Shown here one piece after another: positions 7,484 through 14,562 of a stretch of 34,798 bases of DNA. Location: contig JADCJE010000054.1 in assembly GCA_020247305.1 (NCBI GenBank), forward strand, positions 1 to 34,798. Reading direction: 5' to 3'. The DNA comes from Phycisphaerales bacterium (GTDB taxonomy: Bacteria; Planctomycetota; UBA1135; UBA2386). The notes under the pieces were generated by a model that searched no databases, was not told the DNA's origin, and saw nothing but the letters and a program-made list of their open reading frames with translations. The stretch's first letter is position 1; each line of letters begins with the position of its first letter. A program made the position numbers and the translations under genes.

Positions 7484-8992
7484 GTGCGCATCGCCCTGAT
7501 CATCGACCTGGAGGCGCAGTTCGAGCGCGATGCATCGGTCTCGGCCGCGGGCCGCCAAACCGATCTCGCGGCGCGGGACGTCGCGATCGGGGCGCGCATC
7601 GCCGCGGCGCACGGCGCGGCGGTGGCGGACATGGATGCGCGCGCCCGTAGCCACGACCGCGCGCTCGCCGCGGTCTTCGCCGCGTGGCTGCAGCAAGCCG
7701 GCGGCGCCGAGCGGCCCGGCCGTCGGTACGAGCACGGCATGAGGGTCGCGACGGGGATCCTTGCCCTGCTCGCTGTCGTCGTCGGCGGCAGCGCGTGCGC
7801 CACGACGTTGCACTACGACGGCAAGGCGCCGGTCAACGTGCTCTGGTTCCTCGGCATCTTCGTGTTGGGGCAACTCGGGTTGCTGGCGCTGATGGCGGTC
7901 GCCTTGGCGCGGGGCAAGGGCAGCATGCTGGCGCCGTTGCTGCGCGTCTGCGCGCAGTGGCGGTGGGTGGCGCGCCAGCGCGCAGACCTCGCCGATGGCG
8001 CCGGCGCGGCGGCGGCCCGCTTCGAGCGGCACGCCGACGTCGAGCGCTGGACGCTGTTCGTCCTGGCGCAGCGCGTCGCGGTCGCCGGCAACGTCGCTGC
8101 AATGGCAGTGCTGCTCGCCCTCGTGGCGTTCACCGACCTCGCGTTCTGCTGGAGTTCGACGCTGTTCGACAGCGCGAACGCGCTGCACGGCGCGGCGATG
8201 GCGATCGCCGCGCCGTGGGCGTGGTGCCTGCCCGACGCCGCGCCCGGCGTCGCCCTCGTCGAGCAGACGCAATGGGTGCGCATGCCCGGCGCCTACGTCG
8301 GCGGCGCGACGTTGGCCGAGGCGGCGACGGCGTCGCGGGCGTGGTGGCCGTTCCTCGCGGTCGCGCTCGCCTGCTGGGGCCTGTTGCCGCGGCTTTGTGC
8401 GTGGGCGTTCGGCGCGTGGCGGATCCGGCGGATCGCCGTCGCGTCGCTGCGCCGCGACCCGCGCTGCCTCGCCGTGCTCGCGCGCTTGTTCCCCCTCGCC
8501 GGGTGGAGCGGTCCGGCGGCGGCTGAGGTCGGCGCGCCGGCGCACGACCGGCTGGACGAAGGCGCGATCGCGCCGGTCCCGGAACCAGCCGCCGGCGAGC
8601 GCGGTTGGCTGCTGTGCTGGGGCCGCCTCGCTGCCGCCATGCCGGAGTTGGCGCGCCGCTACGGACCGGCGCTGGGCGCGCACGCCGTCGGTGGCAGCGA
8701 CGTCGCCGCCGACGACGACGCGTGCCGCGCGCTGGCGCAGGCGAAGGCGCTGCGCGTGCTGCTGCTGTGCGCGGCCGGCGTGCAGCCCAACAAGGAGGTC
8801 CTCGACCTGATCGCCGCGCTGCGCCGCCACCTCGGCCCGCGCGCGCTGCTCGAGGTCGCGCTGGTCGACGATGGCGATCCCGCCCTGCCGCCCGCCGCGC
8901 CGACGGCGGGCAACGCGCGGGCGTGGCAGCAGGTGCTCGTCCGCCGCGGCGATCCGGCGCTGCGCTTCGTGCGCCTGGAGCCCGCCGCATGA
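7484..8992 (+). CDS. DUF2868 membrane protein, partner of the downstream GTPase
   Basis: A 502-aa integral membrane protein of the DUF2868 family, starting at GTG. An N-terminal cytoplasmic helix region (1-80, RIALIIDLEAQFERDASVSA) is followed by about four hydrophobic spans: VATGILALLAVVVGG (~90-105), WFLGIFVLGQLGLLALMAVAL (~122-142), AGNVAAMAVLLALVAFTDLAF (~205-225) and PFLAVALACWGLLPRL (~288-303). The C-terminal ~150 residues are soluble, with an alpha/beta pattern (ALRVLLLCAAGVQPNKEVL). DUF2868 genes are known from proteobacteria as the first gene of a pair with a DUF3482 GTPase, exactly the arrangement here, and the stop overlaps the GTPase start (ATGA). Role unknown; probably the membrane anchor or effector of the GTPase. 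Confidence 0.85.
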   Translation: MRIALIIDLEAQFERDASVSAAGRQTDLAARDVAIGARIAAAHGAAVADMDARARSHDRALAAVFAAWLQQAGGAERPGRRYEHGMRVATGILALLAVVVGGSACATTLHYDGKAPVNVLWFLGIFVLGQLGLLALMAVALARGKGSMLAPLLRVCAQWRWVARQRADLADGAGAAAARFERHADVERWTLFVLAQRVAVAGNVAAMAVLLALVAFTDLAFCWSSTLFDSANALHGAAMAIAAPWAWCLPDAAPGVALVEQTQWVRMPGAYVGGATLAEAATASRAWWPFLAVALACWGLLPRLCAWAFGAWRIRRIAVASLRRDPRCLAVLARLFPLAGWSGPAAAEVGAPAHDRLDEGAIAPVPEPAAGERGWLLCWGRLAAAMPELARRYGPALGAHAVGGSDVAADDDACRALAQAKALRVLLLCAAGVQPNKEVLDLIAALRRHLGPRALLEVALVDDGDPALPPAAPTAGNARAWQQVLVRRGDPALRFVRLEPAA

Positions 8993-10413
8993 CCATCCCC
9001 GTGCCCGTCTTCGTCGTCGTCGGCAACGTCAACCAGGGCAAGTCGTCGATCGTCGCGGCGCTGACCGAGGACCAGGGCGTGCCGATCGACGCGATGCCGG
9101 GCACGACCCGCACGGCGGCCGAGTACAGCTTCCGCATCGGCACCGAGGTCGCCTTCCGCGTCGTCGACACGCCCGGATTCCAGCGCGCGCGGCACGCGCT
9201 GCAGTGGCTGCAGGCGCGCGCACGCACGGCCGCCGAGCGCCCTGCCGCGGTGGCGGCGTTCGTGCGCGAGTTCAAGGGTCGCCCCGACTTCGTCGACGAG
9301 GTGCGGCTGCTGGAGCCGATCGTCGCCGGCGGCAGCCACATCTACGTCGTCGACGCCTCGGCGCGGCACGAGCCGAGCAGCGAAGCCGAGATGGAGATCC
9401 TGCGCTGGACCGGCCAGCCGGGCATGGCCGTGATCAACCGCACCGGCGCGCGCGACCACGGCGGCGAGTGGCGCAGCGTGCTGACGCAGTTCTTCCAGGT
9501 GGTGCGCGACTTCGACGCCCACGCGGCGACCATCCGCGACCGGCGCGGGCTGCTGCGCGCCTTCCGCGAGGTCAAGCAGGACTGGCGCCATGCCATCGAT
9601 CGCGTGCTGTTCGCCATGCGCGCGGAATGGACGCGGCGCGGCGAGGTCGCCGTGACGGCGATCGCCGGGCTGCTCGTCGGCGTCATCGGCATGGTCGAGA
9701 AGCGTTCGCTCGGCGACGGCGAAGACGCGGCCAAGGTGGCCGACGAACTGCGCGCGAAGTGGTGCGAGCGCGTGCGCAAGCAGGAACACGTCGCACGGCA
9801 CGCGGTCGAAGCCGCCTTCGGCCACGCCCGGCTCGCGCGCGACGAGGCGGCGGCGCAACTGCTGGCGACGGACGTGTTCAGCGCGGAGAGCGAGAAGGCC
9901 TTCGGGCTGTCGCGCGAGCAGTTGGCGGTCGCCGGACTCAAGTGGGGCGCCGCGTTGGGGCTGGCCGTCGACCTCGCCACGCTGAATCCGACGCTGCTCG
10001 GCGCGCTCGCCGGCTCGCTCTTCGGCGGGGCCGTCGGCTACTTCGGCTCCCAACTGCTGCCGAAGGTCTGCAGCGACCGCTCGAAGCTGGCGCGGCTCTT
10101 GTTCCGCGGGCAGTTCGGCCGCTTCGTGGCCGTCGGCCCGGTGACTTCGCCCCAGTTGCCGTGGTCGCTGCTCGATCGCGCGCTCGTGCACCTCGCTGCC
10201 GTGCGCGGCCGCAGCCACGCGCGCCAGGACACGCTGGTGCTCGGTGAGGGCAAGCAGGGCGTCGTCGCCGGCTTGCCGGCCGCGCAGCGCGAGGCGATCG
10301 ACGCGGCGCTGCGGGACGTGCTCAAGGACGCCGCGCGCGGACGCGTCGGCGACAAGGCGCAAGAAGCACTGCTGGCGGCGCTGCGGCCGGCGTGCGACGA
10401 CTCGGCGGACTGA
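8989..10413 (+). CDS. DUF3482-family GTPase
   Basis: A 474-aa protein with an Era/TrmE-like GTPase domain at its N-terminus and a DUF3482 C-terminal part. The P-loop is G12-NVNQ-G-K-S19, the switch region is PGTTRT (37-42) and G3 is DTPG (60-63). The usual NKxD base-recognition motif is replaced by INRTG; relatives have a similarly deviant motif, so guanine specificity is not certain. The C-terminal half has two Gly/Ala-rich hydrophobic helices (AVTAIAGLLVGVIGM and LLGALAGSLFGGAVGYFG) that may sit in or on the membrane, and the Lys/Arg-rich helices between them resemble a coiled stalk. It is translationally coupled to the DUF2868 gene, so the two probably form one complex. Function in the cell is unknown. 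Confidence 0.88.
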   Translation: MTIPVPVFVVVGNVNQGKSSIVAALTEDQGVPIDAMPGTTRTAAEYSFRIGTEVAFRVVDTPGFQRARHALQWLQARARTAAERPAAVAAFVREFKGRPDFVDEVRLLEPIVAGGSHIYVVDASARHEPSSEAEMEILRWTGQPGMAVINRTGARDHGGEWRSVLTQFFQVVRDFDAHAATIRDRRGLLRAFREVKQDWRHAIDRVLFAMRAEWTRRGEVAVTAIAGLLVGVIGMVEKRSLGDGEDAAKVADELRAKWCERVRKQEHVARHAVEAAFGHARLARDEAAAQLLATDVFSAESEKAFGLSREQLAVAGLKWGAALGLAVDLATLNPTLLGALAGSLFGGAVGYFGSQLLPKVCSDRSKLARLLFRGQFGRFVAVGPVTSPQLPWSLLDRALVHLAAVRGRSHARQDTLVLGEGKQGVVAGLPAAQREAIDAALRDVLKDAARGRVGDKAQEALLAALRPACDDSAD

Positions 10414-10480
10414 GCGCCCGGTCAGGTCCCTCGACGGCCGCGTCCGGGGCGCTTCGGGCTGCCGCGAACGCCGACCGCCG

Positions 10481-10951
10481 TCACGCCGGCGGCGTCAAGC
10501 GCGCCGCCATGCCGACGCGCAGTTCGCCGCCTGCGCGGATGCGGCCGAACACGCCGCCGCGGCGTTCGGGCCGCAGCGCCGCCATCAGGCCGAGCCGGCC
10601 GCCGTCGTCCATCAGCTCGCAGGGCCGCGTCTCGCCGAGCACGTCGACGACGACGTCGCCGAGCGCGATCGCGCCGCCGATCGCGGCGCGCAGGTCGAGG
10701 CCGGCGACCAGCAGGTTGGCGCGCCGCACCGCGGGGTCGAGGTCGCGGCCGAGCTCGGCACAGGCTGCGCGCCACGCCTCGACGGCGAGCAGGGTGACCT
10801 GCCGCCGGCCGCCGACGGCGTGGTCGCCGTCGAGGCCCTGGTTCGCGACCGCGGTTGCGCGGTCGACGCGGACGACGGCAATGCGCGCGCCGGGGCGCAG
10901 GTGGATGGCGAGCAGCGTGCCCGCTGCTGCGCCGGCGCCGGCGTCGCTCAC
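10481..10951 (-). CDS. Small MOSC-domain protein
   Basis: A 156-aa stand-alone MOSC domain, the beta-barrel found at the C-terminus of molybdenum cofactor sulfurases. Visible signatures are NQGLDGDHAVGGRRQVTLLA (~40-60), RRANLLVAGLDL (~83-94), PCELMDD with the conserved cysteine (~112) and the final RIRAGGELRVGM. Such proteins are thought to bind sulfur or metal-sulfur intermediates; no molybdoenzyme gene is near. Its GTG start at 10951 overlaps the thrS stop (GTGA, 10948-10951), so it is co-transcribed with and translationally coupled to thrS. Confidence 0.85.
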   Translation of the reverse strand: MSDAGAGAAAGTLLAIHLRPGARIAVVRVDRATAVANQGLDGDHAVGGRRQVTLLAVEAWRAACAELGRDLDPAVRRANLLVAGLDLRAAIGGAIALGDVVVDVLGETRPCELMDDGGRLGLMAALRPERRGGVFGRIRAGGELRVGMAARLTPPA

Positions 10952-12918
10952 GCCGTCGCCGCGCCGACGTGCGCCGGCAGCGTCTTCTTGGCGATCTCGT
11001 CGAGGATGCGCGCAACGAAGGCGTCCAGCGGCAGCGTGCCGAGCTTCTCGCCGGCCTGGTTCTGCAGCGCGACCGAGCGCTCCTCGACCTCCTTGCCGCC
11101 GACGACGGCGAAGTAGTTGACGCGCGCGAGGCGGGCGTTGCGCACCTTGGCGCCGAGCGAGTCGGCGTTCTCGTCGATGGTCACGCGCACGCCGTGGTCG
11201 AACAGCGCGTCCTTGACCTCGCGCGCGAACGCCAGCTGCGCCTCGCTGATCGGGATCACGCGCACCTGCTCGGGCGCGAGCCACAGCGGGAACTTGCCCT
11301 CGAAGTTCTCGATCAGGATGCCGAGGAAGCGCTCCAGGCTGCCTAGCGTGGCGCGGTGCAGCATGACGCAGTTCTTGCGGCTGCCGTCCTCGGCGACGTA
11401 GGTGGCGTCGAAGCGGTCCTTGCCCGGCAGGTTGGGGTCGAGCTGGATCGTGCCGCACTGCCAGCCGCGGCCGATCGCGTCGACCAGCGTGAACTCCAGC
11501 TTGGGCCCGTAGAACGCGCCCTCGCCGGGAGAAACGACGAAGTCGAGGCCGGCGGCGCGCACGGCGTCGCCGAGCGTCTTCTCGGTGCGGTCCCACGTCG
11601 CGTCGTCGCCGATGCGCTGGGCTGGCCGCGTCGCCAGCTTGACGGTGATGCGGTCGCGGCCGAAGCCGAAGTCGGCGTAGACCTCGGTCAGCATGCGGCA
11701 GAACGTCGCGACCTCGTCGCCGACCTGCGCGTCGGTGCAGAGGATGTGGCCGTCGTCCTGCACGAAGCCGCGCACGCGCATGATGCCGTGCAGCGCGCCC
11801 GACGCCTCGTTGCGGCAGCACGAGCCGAACTCAGCGAGGCGCAGCGGCAGGTCCCGATAGCTCTTGAGGCTGCTCTTGTAGATGAGCAGGTGGCCCGGGC
11901 AGTTCATCGGCTTGATGGCGAAGTCGTGCTTCTCCGACTCCGTCGTGAACATGTTCTCGCGGTACTTCTCCCAGTGGCCGCTGCGCTCCCACAGCGAGCG
12001 CGCCATCACGCTGGGCGTGTGCACCTCGACGTAGCCGTACTTGCGCTGCTTTGCGCGCATGTAGTCCATCAGCGTCACGTAGATGGCCCAGCCCGGCGGG
12101 TGCCAGAACACCTGTCCGGGGTTGTCTTCCTCGATGTGGAAGAGGCCCATCTCCTTGCCGAGCTTGCGGTGGTTGCGGCGCTTGGCCTCCTCGAGCCGGT
12201 GCAGATGCCCCTTCAGGCCCTTCTCGTCGGCGAAGCACGTGCCGTACACGCGCGTCAGCTGGTCGCTGGTCTGGTCGCCGCGCCAGTACGCGCCGGCGAC
12301 GGACATCACCTTGCTCGCCTTCAGCCAGCCGGTCGACGGCACGTGCGGGCCGGCGCAGAGGTCCTCCCAGTCCTGGCCCGGCGTGCCGGTGGTGTAGAAC
12401 GACAGCGCGCCGTCGCCCTTCTGCAGGGCGCGCTCGGCGTTGTCGCGCTTGTACTTGTCGTTGGCCGTGCGCTGCAGGCCCTGGTCGGGGCCGTAATCGC
12501 AGCGCGTGAATGGCCGGTTCTGCGCGACGATCTCCTGCATTTTCGCCTCGATCGCCGCGAAGTCGCCCTCGGTGATGGGGCGCGGCGTCTTGAGGTCGTA
12601 GAAGAAGCCGTCGTCGACCGGCGGGCCGTACGCGAGCTGCGTGCCGGGGAAGGTCGTGCAGATCGCCTCGGCCAGCACGTGCGCCGCGCTGTGGCGCAGC
12701 AGGTAGAGCGCGTCGGGATCGTCGTCCTTGGCGGTGACGATCTTGATCGTGCAGTCGCGGTCGATCGTGCGGCCGAGGTCGCGCAGGTCCGTGCCGTCGA
12801 GCTTGACGCCGATCGCCTTCTTGGCGAGGCCGGGGCCGATCGCCTCGGCGACCTGCCTGCCGGTGACCGGTTGCGCGAACTCCAGGACCTTGCCGTCGGG
12901 AAGCGTGATGCGTGGCAT
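10948..12918 (-). CDS. thrS: Threonyl-tRNA synthetase
   Basis: A 656-aa class II synthetase that charges tRNA-Thr; close to the E. coli length (642). An N-terminal TGS domain (1-62) is followed by the editing domain with H76-x-x-x-H80 (HSAAH) and C188-x-x-x-H192 (CAGPH), which remove mischarged serine. The catalytic core (~245-545) has C340 in PMNCPGH and H391 in QDDGH as zinc ligands, and motif 2 as FGSCCRNEASGALHG. The anticodon-binding domain covers the last ~100 residues (ENADSLGAKVRNARL). In motif 2, C368 replaces the His seen in E. coli (CHRNE). The ATG at 12918 starts the TGS domain directly; the open frame upstream runs into repeat sequence and is not coding. Confidence 0.97.
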   Translation of the reverse strand: MPRITLPDGKVLEFAQPVTGRQVAEAIGPGLAKKAIGVKLDGTDLRDLGRTIDRDCTIKIVTAKDDDPDALYLLRHSAAHVLAEAICTTFPGTQLAYGPPVDDGFFYDLKTPRPITEGDFAAIEAKMQEIVAQNRPFTRCDYGPDQGLQRTANDKYKRDNAERALQKGDGALSFYTTGTPGQDWEDLCAGPHVPSTGWLKASKVMSVAGAYWRGDQTSDQLTRVYGTCFADEKGLKGHLHRLEEAKRRNHRKLGKEMGLFHIEEDNPGQVFWHPPGWAIYVTLMDYMRAKQRKYGYVEVHTPSVMARSLWERSGHWEKYRENMFTTESEKHDFAIKPMNCPGHLLIYKSSLKSYRDLPLRLAEFGSCCRNEASGALHGIMRVRGFVQDDGHILCTDAQVGDEVATFCRMLTEVYADFGFGRDRITVKLATRPAQRIGDDATWDRTEKTLGDAVRAAGLDFVVSPGEGAFYGPKLEFTLVDAIGRGWQCGTIQLDPNLPGKDRFDATYVAEDGSRKNCVMLHRATLGSLERFLGILIENFEGKFPLWLAPEQVRVIPISEAQLAFAREVKDALFDHGVRVTIDENADSLGAKVRNARLARVNYFAVVGGKEVEERSVALQNQAGEKLGTLPLDAFVARILDEIAKKTLPAHVGAATA

Positions 12919-12991
12919 GAGCGGCGAGCACGGTAGCGGCCGCGGCAGGGCGCGGAAAGCGAAGGGTGCGGTCGGGGTGGCGGGCGGGGAA

Positions 12992-13021
12992 CGCGGCGAT
13001 GGGCGGGCCGAGTTGGAGCGG
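12992..13021 (+). repeat. Box 1 extragenic repeat, copy 0 (partial)
   Basis: Consensus CGCGGCGAnGGGCG, then nnCCRAnTTGGAGCGG. This copy has the head but lacks the TTGGRCACGCGG tail of the other copies. The core YTCCAA-n-TTGGAR is an imperfect palindrome, as expected of REP-type elements, though here the left half is degenerate (GGCCGAGTTGGA). Confidence 0.6.
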
Positions 13022-13025
13022 GGGA

Positions 13026-13068
13026 CGCGGCGAAGGGCGTTCCAACTTGGAGCGGTTTGGGCACGCGG
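13026..13068 (+). repeat. Box 1 extragenic repeat, copy 1
   Basis: Full copy: head CGCGGCGAAGGGCG, near-palindrome CGTTCCAACTTGGAGCG, tail GTTTGGGCACGCGG. The palindrome arms pair as CGTTCCAA/TTGGAGCG with a single non-Watson-Crick position. Part of the 52-bp direct repeat 13017-13068. Confidence 0.75.
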
Positions 13069-13149
13069 CCAGAGACGACGCGGGCGCAACGGCGACGCCA
13101 ACCGCCGCGAGGGCGGCTGCGAAGCCTGGGACGGGATGGGAGCGGGGGA

Positions 13150-13192
13150 CGCGGCGAAGGGCGTTCCAAGTTGGAGCGGCTTGGACACGCGG
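13150..13192 (+). repeat. Box 1 extragenic repeat, copy 2
   Basis: Full copy differing from copy 1 at three positions: the palindrome centre C to G, T to C and G to A in the tail. It is offset from copy 1 by exactly 124 bp; the identity extends 9 bp upstream (from 13141), giving the 52-bp direct repeat. Confidence 0.75.
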
Positions 13193-13210
13193 TTGCCGTC
13201 GTGCGGCCCT

Positions 13211-13276
13211 CTTCCCAGGCCTTCGGAGCGATGGCGTCGCGGTTGGTTGCCGCGTTGCGCCCGCCGCGTTTCTAGC
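13211..13276 (+). repeat. Box 2 extragenic repeat, copy A
   Basis: 66 bp that align without gaps to 14493-14558 on the far side of the RAYT gene, with 49 of 66 positions identical by eye. The best conserved parts are GGTTGGTTGC and CGTTTCT. It lies 18 bp after box 1 copy 2 and 53 bp from the 3' end of the transposase gene. Confidence 0.6.
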
Positions 13277-13329
13277 TGGCTTGGCCGCAGCGTCCGCCAT
13301 CCGCCATCCGCCGCCCGCCAACCCACCCT

Positions 13330-14112
13330 TCACCCGGACTTCGGCATCTCCGCCATCCCGATCCGCCCACGCTGCCGCCAGCCCACACCCGCGAGCCACG
13401 TCCGCGGCCGCACAACCGGCGGCGGCACGTTCTCGATGCCGCGCACGGTCACTGCCTCCACGAAGCCGTCGAACCAAGGCGCCGACGTGAACATGTCGGG
13501 CCCTTCGAAGTACGGCACCGCGCGGCCCTGCGCAGCGTGCTTCCTGCCGTTGCCGAGCACGTAGACCAGCGCGTTGCGCACCTCGCGCGGGTTCCGGAGC
13601 GGTCGCTCGTGGAACCGGTCGGGGAACACCTGCCCCTTGCGGCCCCACAGCCGGTTGAGCCCGCGCGCCAGCCGCACGAGCAGGCCCTTCATGCCGCGCG
13701 TGAGGGCGAGCCGGTCTTTGGCTTCGACGACGAAGTGCAGGTGGTCGTTGAGGATGGCGAAGTGCAGCAGACGGAAGCCGAAGCGGTCCTTGCCGCGCGC
13801 GAAGTGGGCGAGCAGGGCCGCGCGCACCTTCTGCTGGCGCAGCCGCGGCAGGTGCGCGCGCAGCTTCACCGTGACCAGCGCCGGGTGGTGCGACGCATGC
13901 GACGGCCGCGGCGTGCGCGGCATCATCGCCACAGCGCCCTTGGGCTTGCGCCCCGCGCCCGCGCGCGCCCCGCCCCACGACCGCAGCGGCAGCAGGCCTT
14001 GCACGGGCTTGCCGACACGGCGGGCCCGCGAACGTGACGCCGCGCCCGCCCCCAAGCCGTTTTCACCCTTGGCGCGTCCCTGCTGCTGCCTCGTCGCTCT
14101 TCGTTCCGCCAT
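13330..14112 (-). CDS. REP-associated tyrosine transposase (Y1/IS200-like, RAYT)
   Basis: A 260-aa protein with the single-strand HUH transposase fold. The histidine pair is HLH in LLHFAILNDHLHFVVEAKDR, and the candidate catalytic tyrosine is in VRNALVYVLGNGRKH. The basic lead-in GGARAGAGRKPKG and the DRFHERPLRNPREVRNAL block are typical of the chromosomal RAYT group, single-copy domesticated relatives of IS200/IS605 that act on REP palindromes. No TnpB partner or IS ends are present. The ATG at 14112 is chosen; the frame continues to a TTG at 14196 (ATG at 14193), but that segment is Cys/Trp/Met-rich and atypical. It is flanked on both sides by box 1 and box 2 repeats, its likely substrates. 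Confidence 0.82.
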   Translation of the reverse strand: MAERRATRQQQGRAKGENGLGAGAASRSRARRVGKPVQGLLPLRSWGGARAGAGRKPKGAVAMMPRTPRPSHASHHPALVTVKLRAHLPRLRQQKVRAALLAHFARGKDRFGFRLLHFAILNDHLHFVVEAKDRLALTRGMKGLLVRLARGLNRLWGRKGQVFPDRFHERPLRNPREVRNALVYVLGNGRKHAAQGRAVPYFEGPDMFTSAPWFDGFVEAVTVRGIENVPPPVVRPRTWLAGVGWRQRGRIGMAEMPKSG

Positions 14113-14288
14113 TCCCCATCGCTCCATCGCGGTGGCCATCGTGCACGTCCCGCACATCGCGGCCGACCACCACTTGAATACGCGAACAAACATCAAAGCC
14201 GCCGATCCGCAATCCCAAGTTCGGCAAACGTCAGTTCGCCGACGAACTTCGTGCGCAGTGCGGCCCCGTGGTCGGCTTGGTCACCGCG

Positions 14289-14342
14289 GTAGCCGCGGTT
14301 GGGGCGGTCGCCGCGATAGGCGCAGTCGCCGCGGTCGGCGCG
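14289..14342 (+). repeat. 18-bp imperfect tandem repeat, three units
   Basis: Units 14289-14306, 14307-14324 and 14325-14342 follow GTNGCCGCGNTNGGNGCG. In one plus frame they would read VAAVGA, VAAIGA, VAAVGA; in a minus frame they give an RGD-containing repeat. Neither frame belongs to a convincing gene. Confidence 0.65.
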
Positions 14343-14492
14343 CAGCAGTGCGGCATCGCCGACCCGGCGGCCTCGACCTCCGCACCGGACGCAGGCACAG
14401 ACACCTTCGGCCCGAAGTCCGCAACCACGCCGGCGCGCGTCCCTGCCGCCTTGGTGCCGTCCGCTGCCTGCCCGTCGCCACCGCCCTCTCTT

Positions 14493-14558
14493 CTTCCTAG
14501 CCTCTCGGCGCGGCTGCGTTGTGGTTGGTTGCGGCTTCGTGCCCGCAACGTTTCTGGC
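14493..14558 (+). repeat. Box 2 extragenic repeat, copy B
   Basis: Gap-free match to 13211-13276 in the same orientation, 49 of 66 identical by eye. It ends 5 bp before the stop codon of the SET gene (TCA at 14563-14565 on this strand). Confidence 0.6.
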
Positions 14559-14562
14559 AGCA

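Larger units (their letters stand above)
12919..13329. other. Intergenic region between RAYT and thrS, rich in short repeats
   Basis: 411 bp without a gene. It contains three copies of the ~42-bp repeat 'box 1' (12992-13021, 13026-13068, 13150-13192) and one copy of the 66-bp 'box 2' (13211-13276). Two of the box 1 copies belong to a 52-bp direct repeat (13017-13068 and 13141-13192) with three mismatches, offset by 124 bp. Because thrS is transcribed leftwards from 12918, the region is also its leader/promoter. I see no T-box-like structure and no clear promoter hexamers. Confidence 0.75.
14113..14562. other. Intergenic region upstream of the RAYT gene
   Basis: About 450 bp (366 bp if the longer RAYT start is used). 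It holds nested small inverted repeats (AAGTTCG at 14217-14223 with CGAACTT at 14243-14249), an 18-bp imperfect tandem repeat (14289-14342) and box 2 copy B. Several open frames cross it on both strands but they are low-complexity and their predicted proteins match nothing I know. No convincing promoter was seen. Confidence 0.6.

Noticed and set aside
12992..13192. CRISPR-like array
   Set aside because: Only three irregularly spaced repeat copies (34 and 124 bp offsets), no uniform spacers and no cas genes.
12966..13564. Plus-strand frames over the thrS/RAYT spacer
   Set aside because: Low-complexity translations of the repeats, antisense to the RAYT gene.
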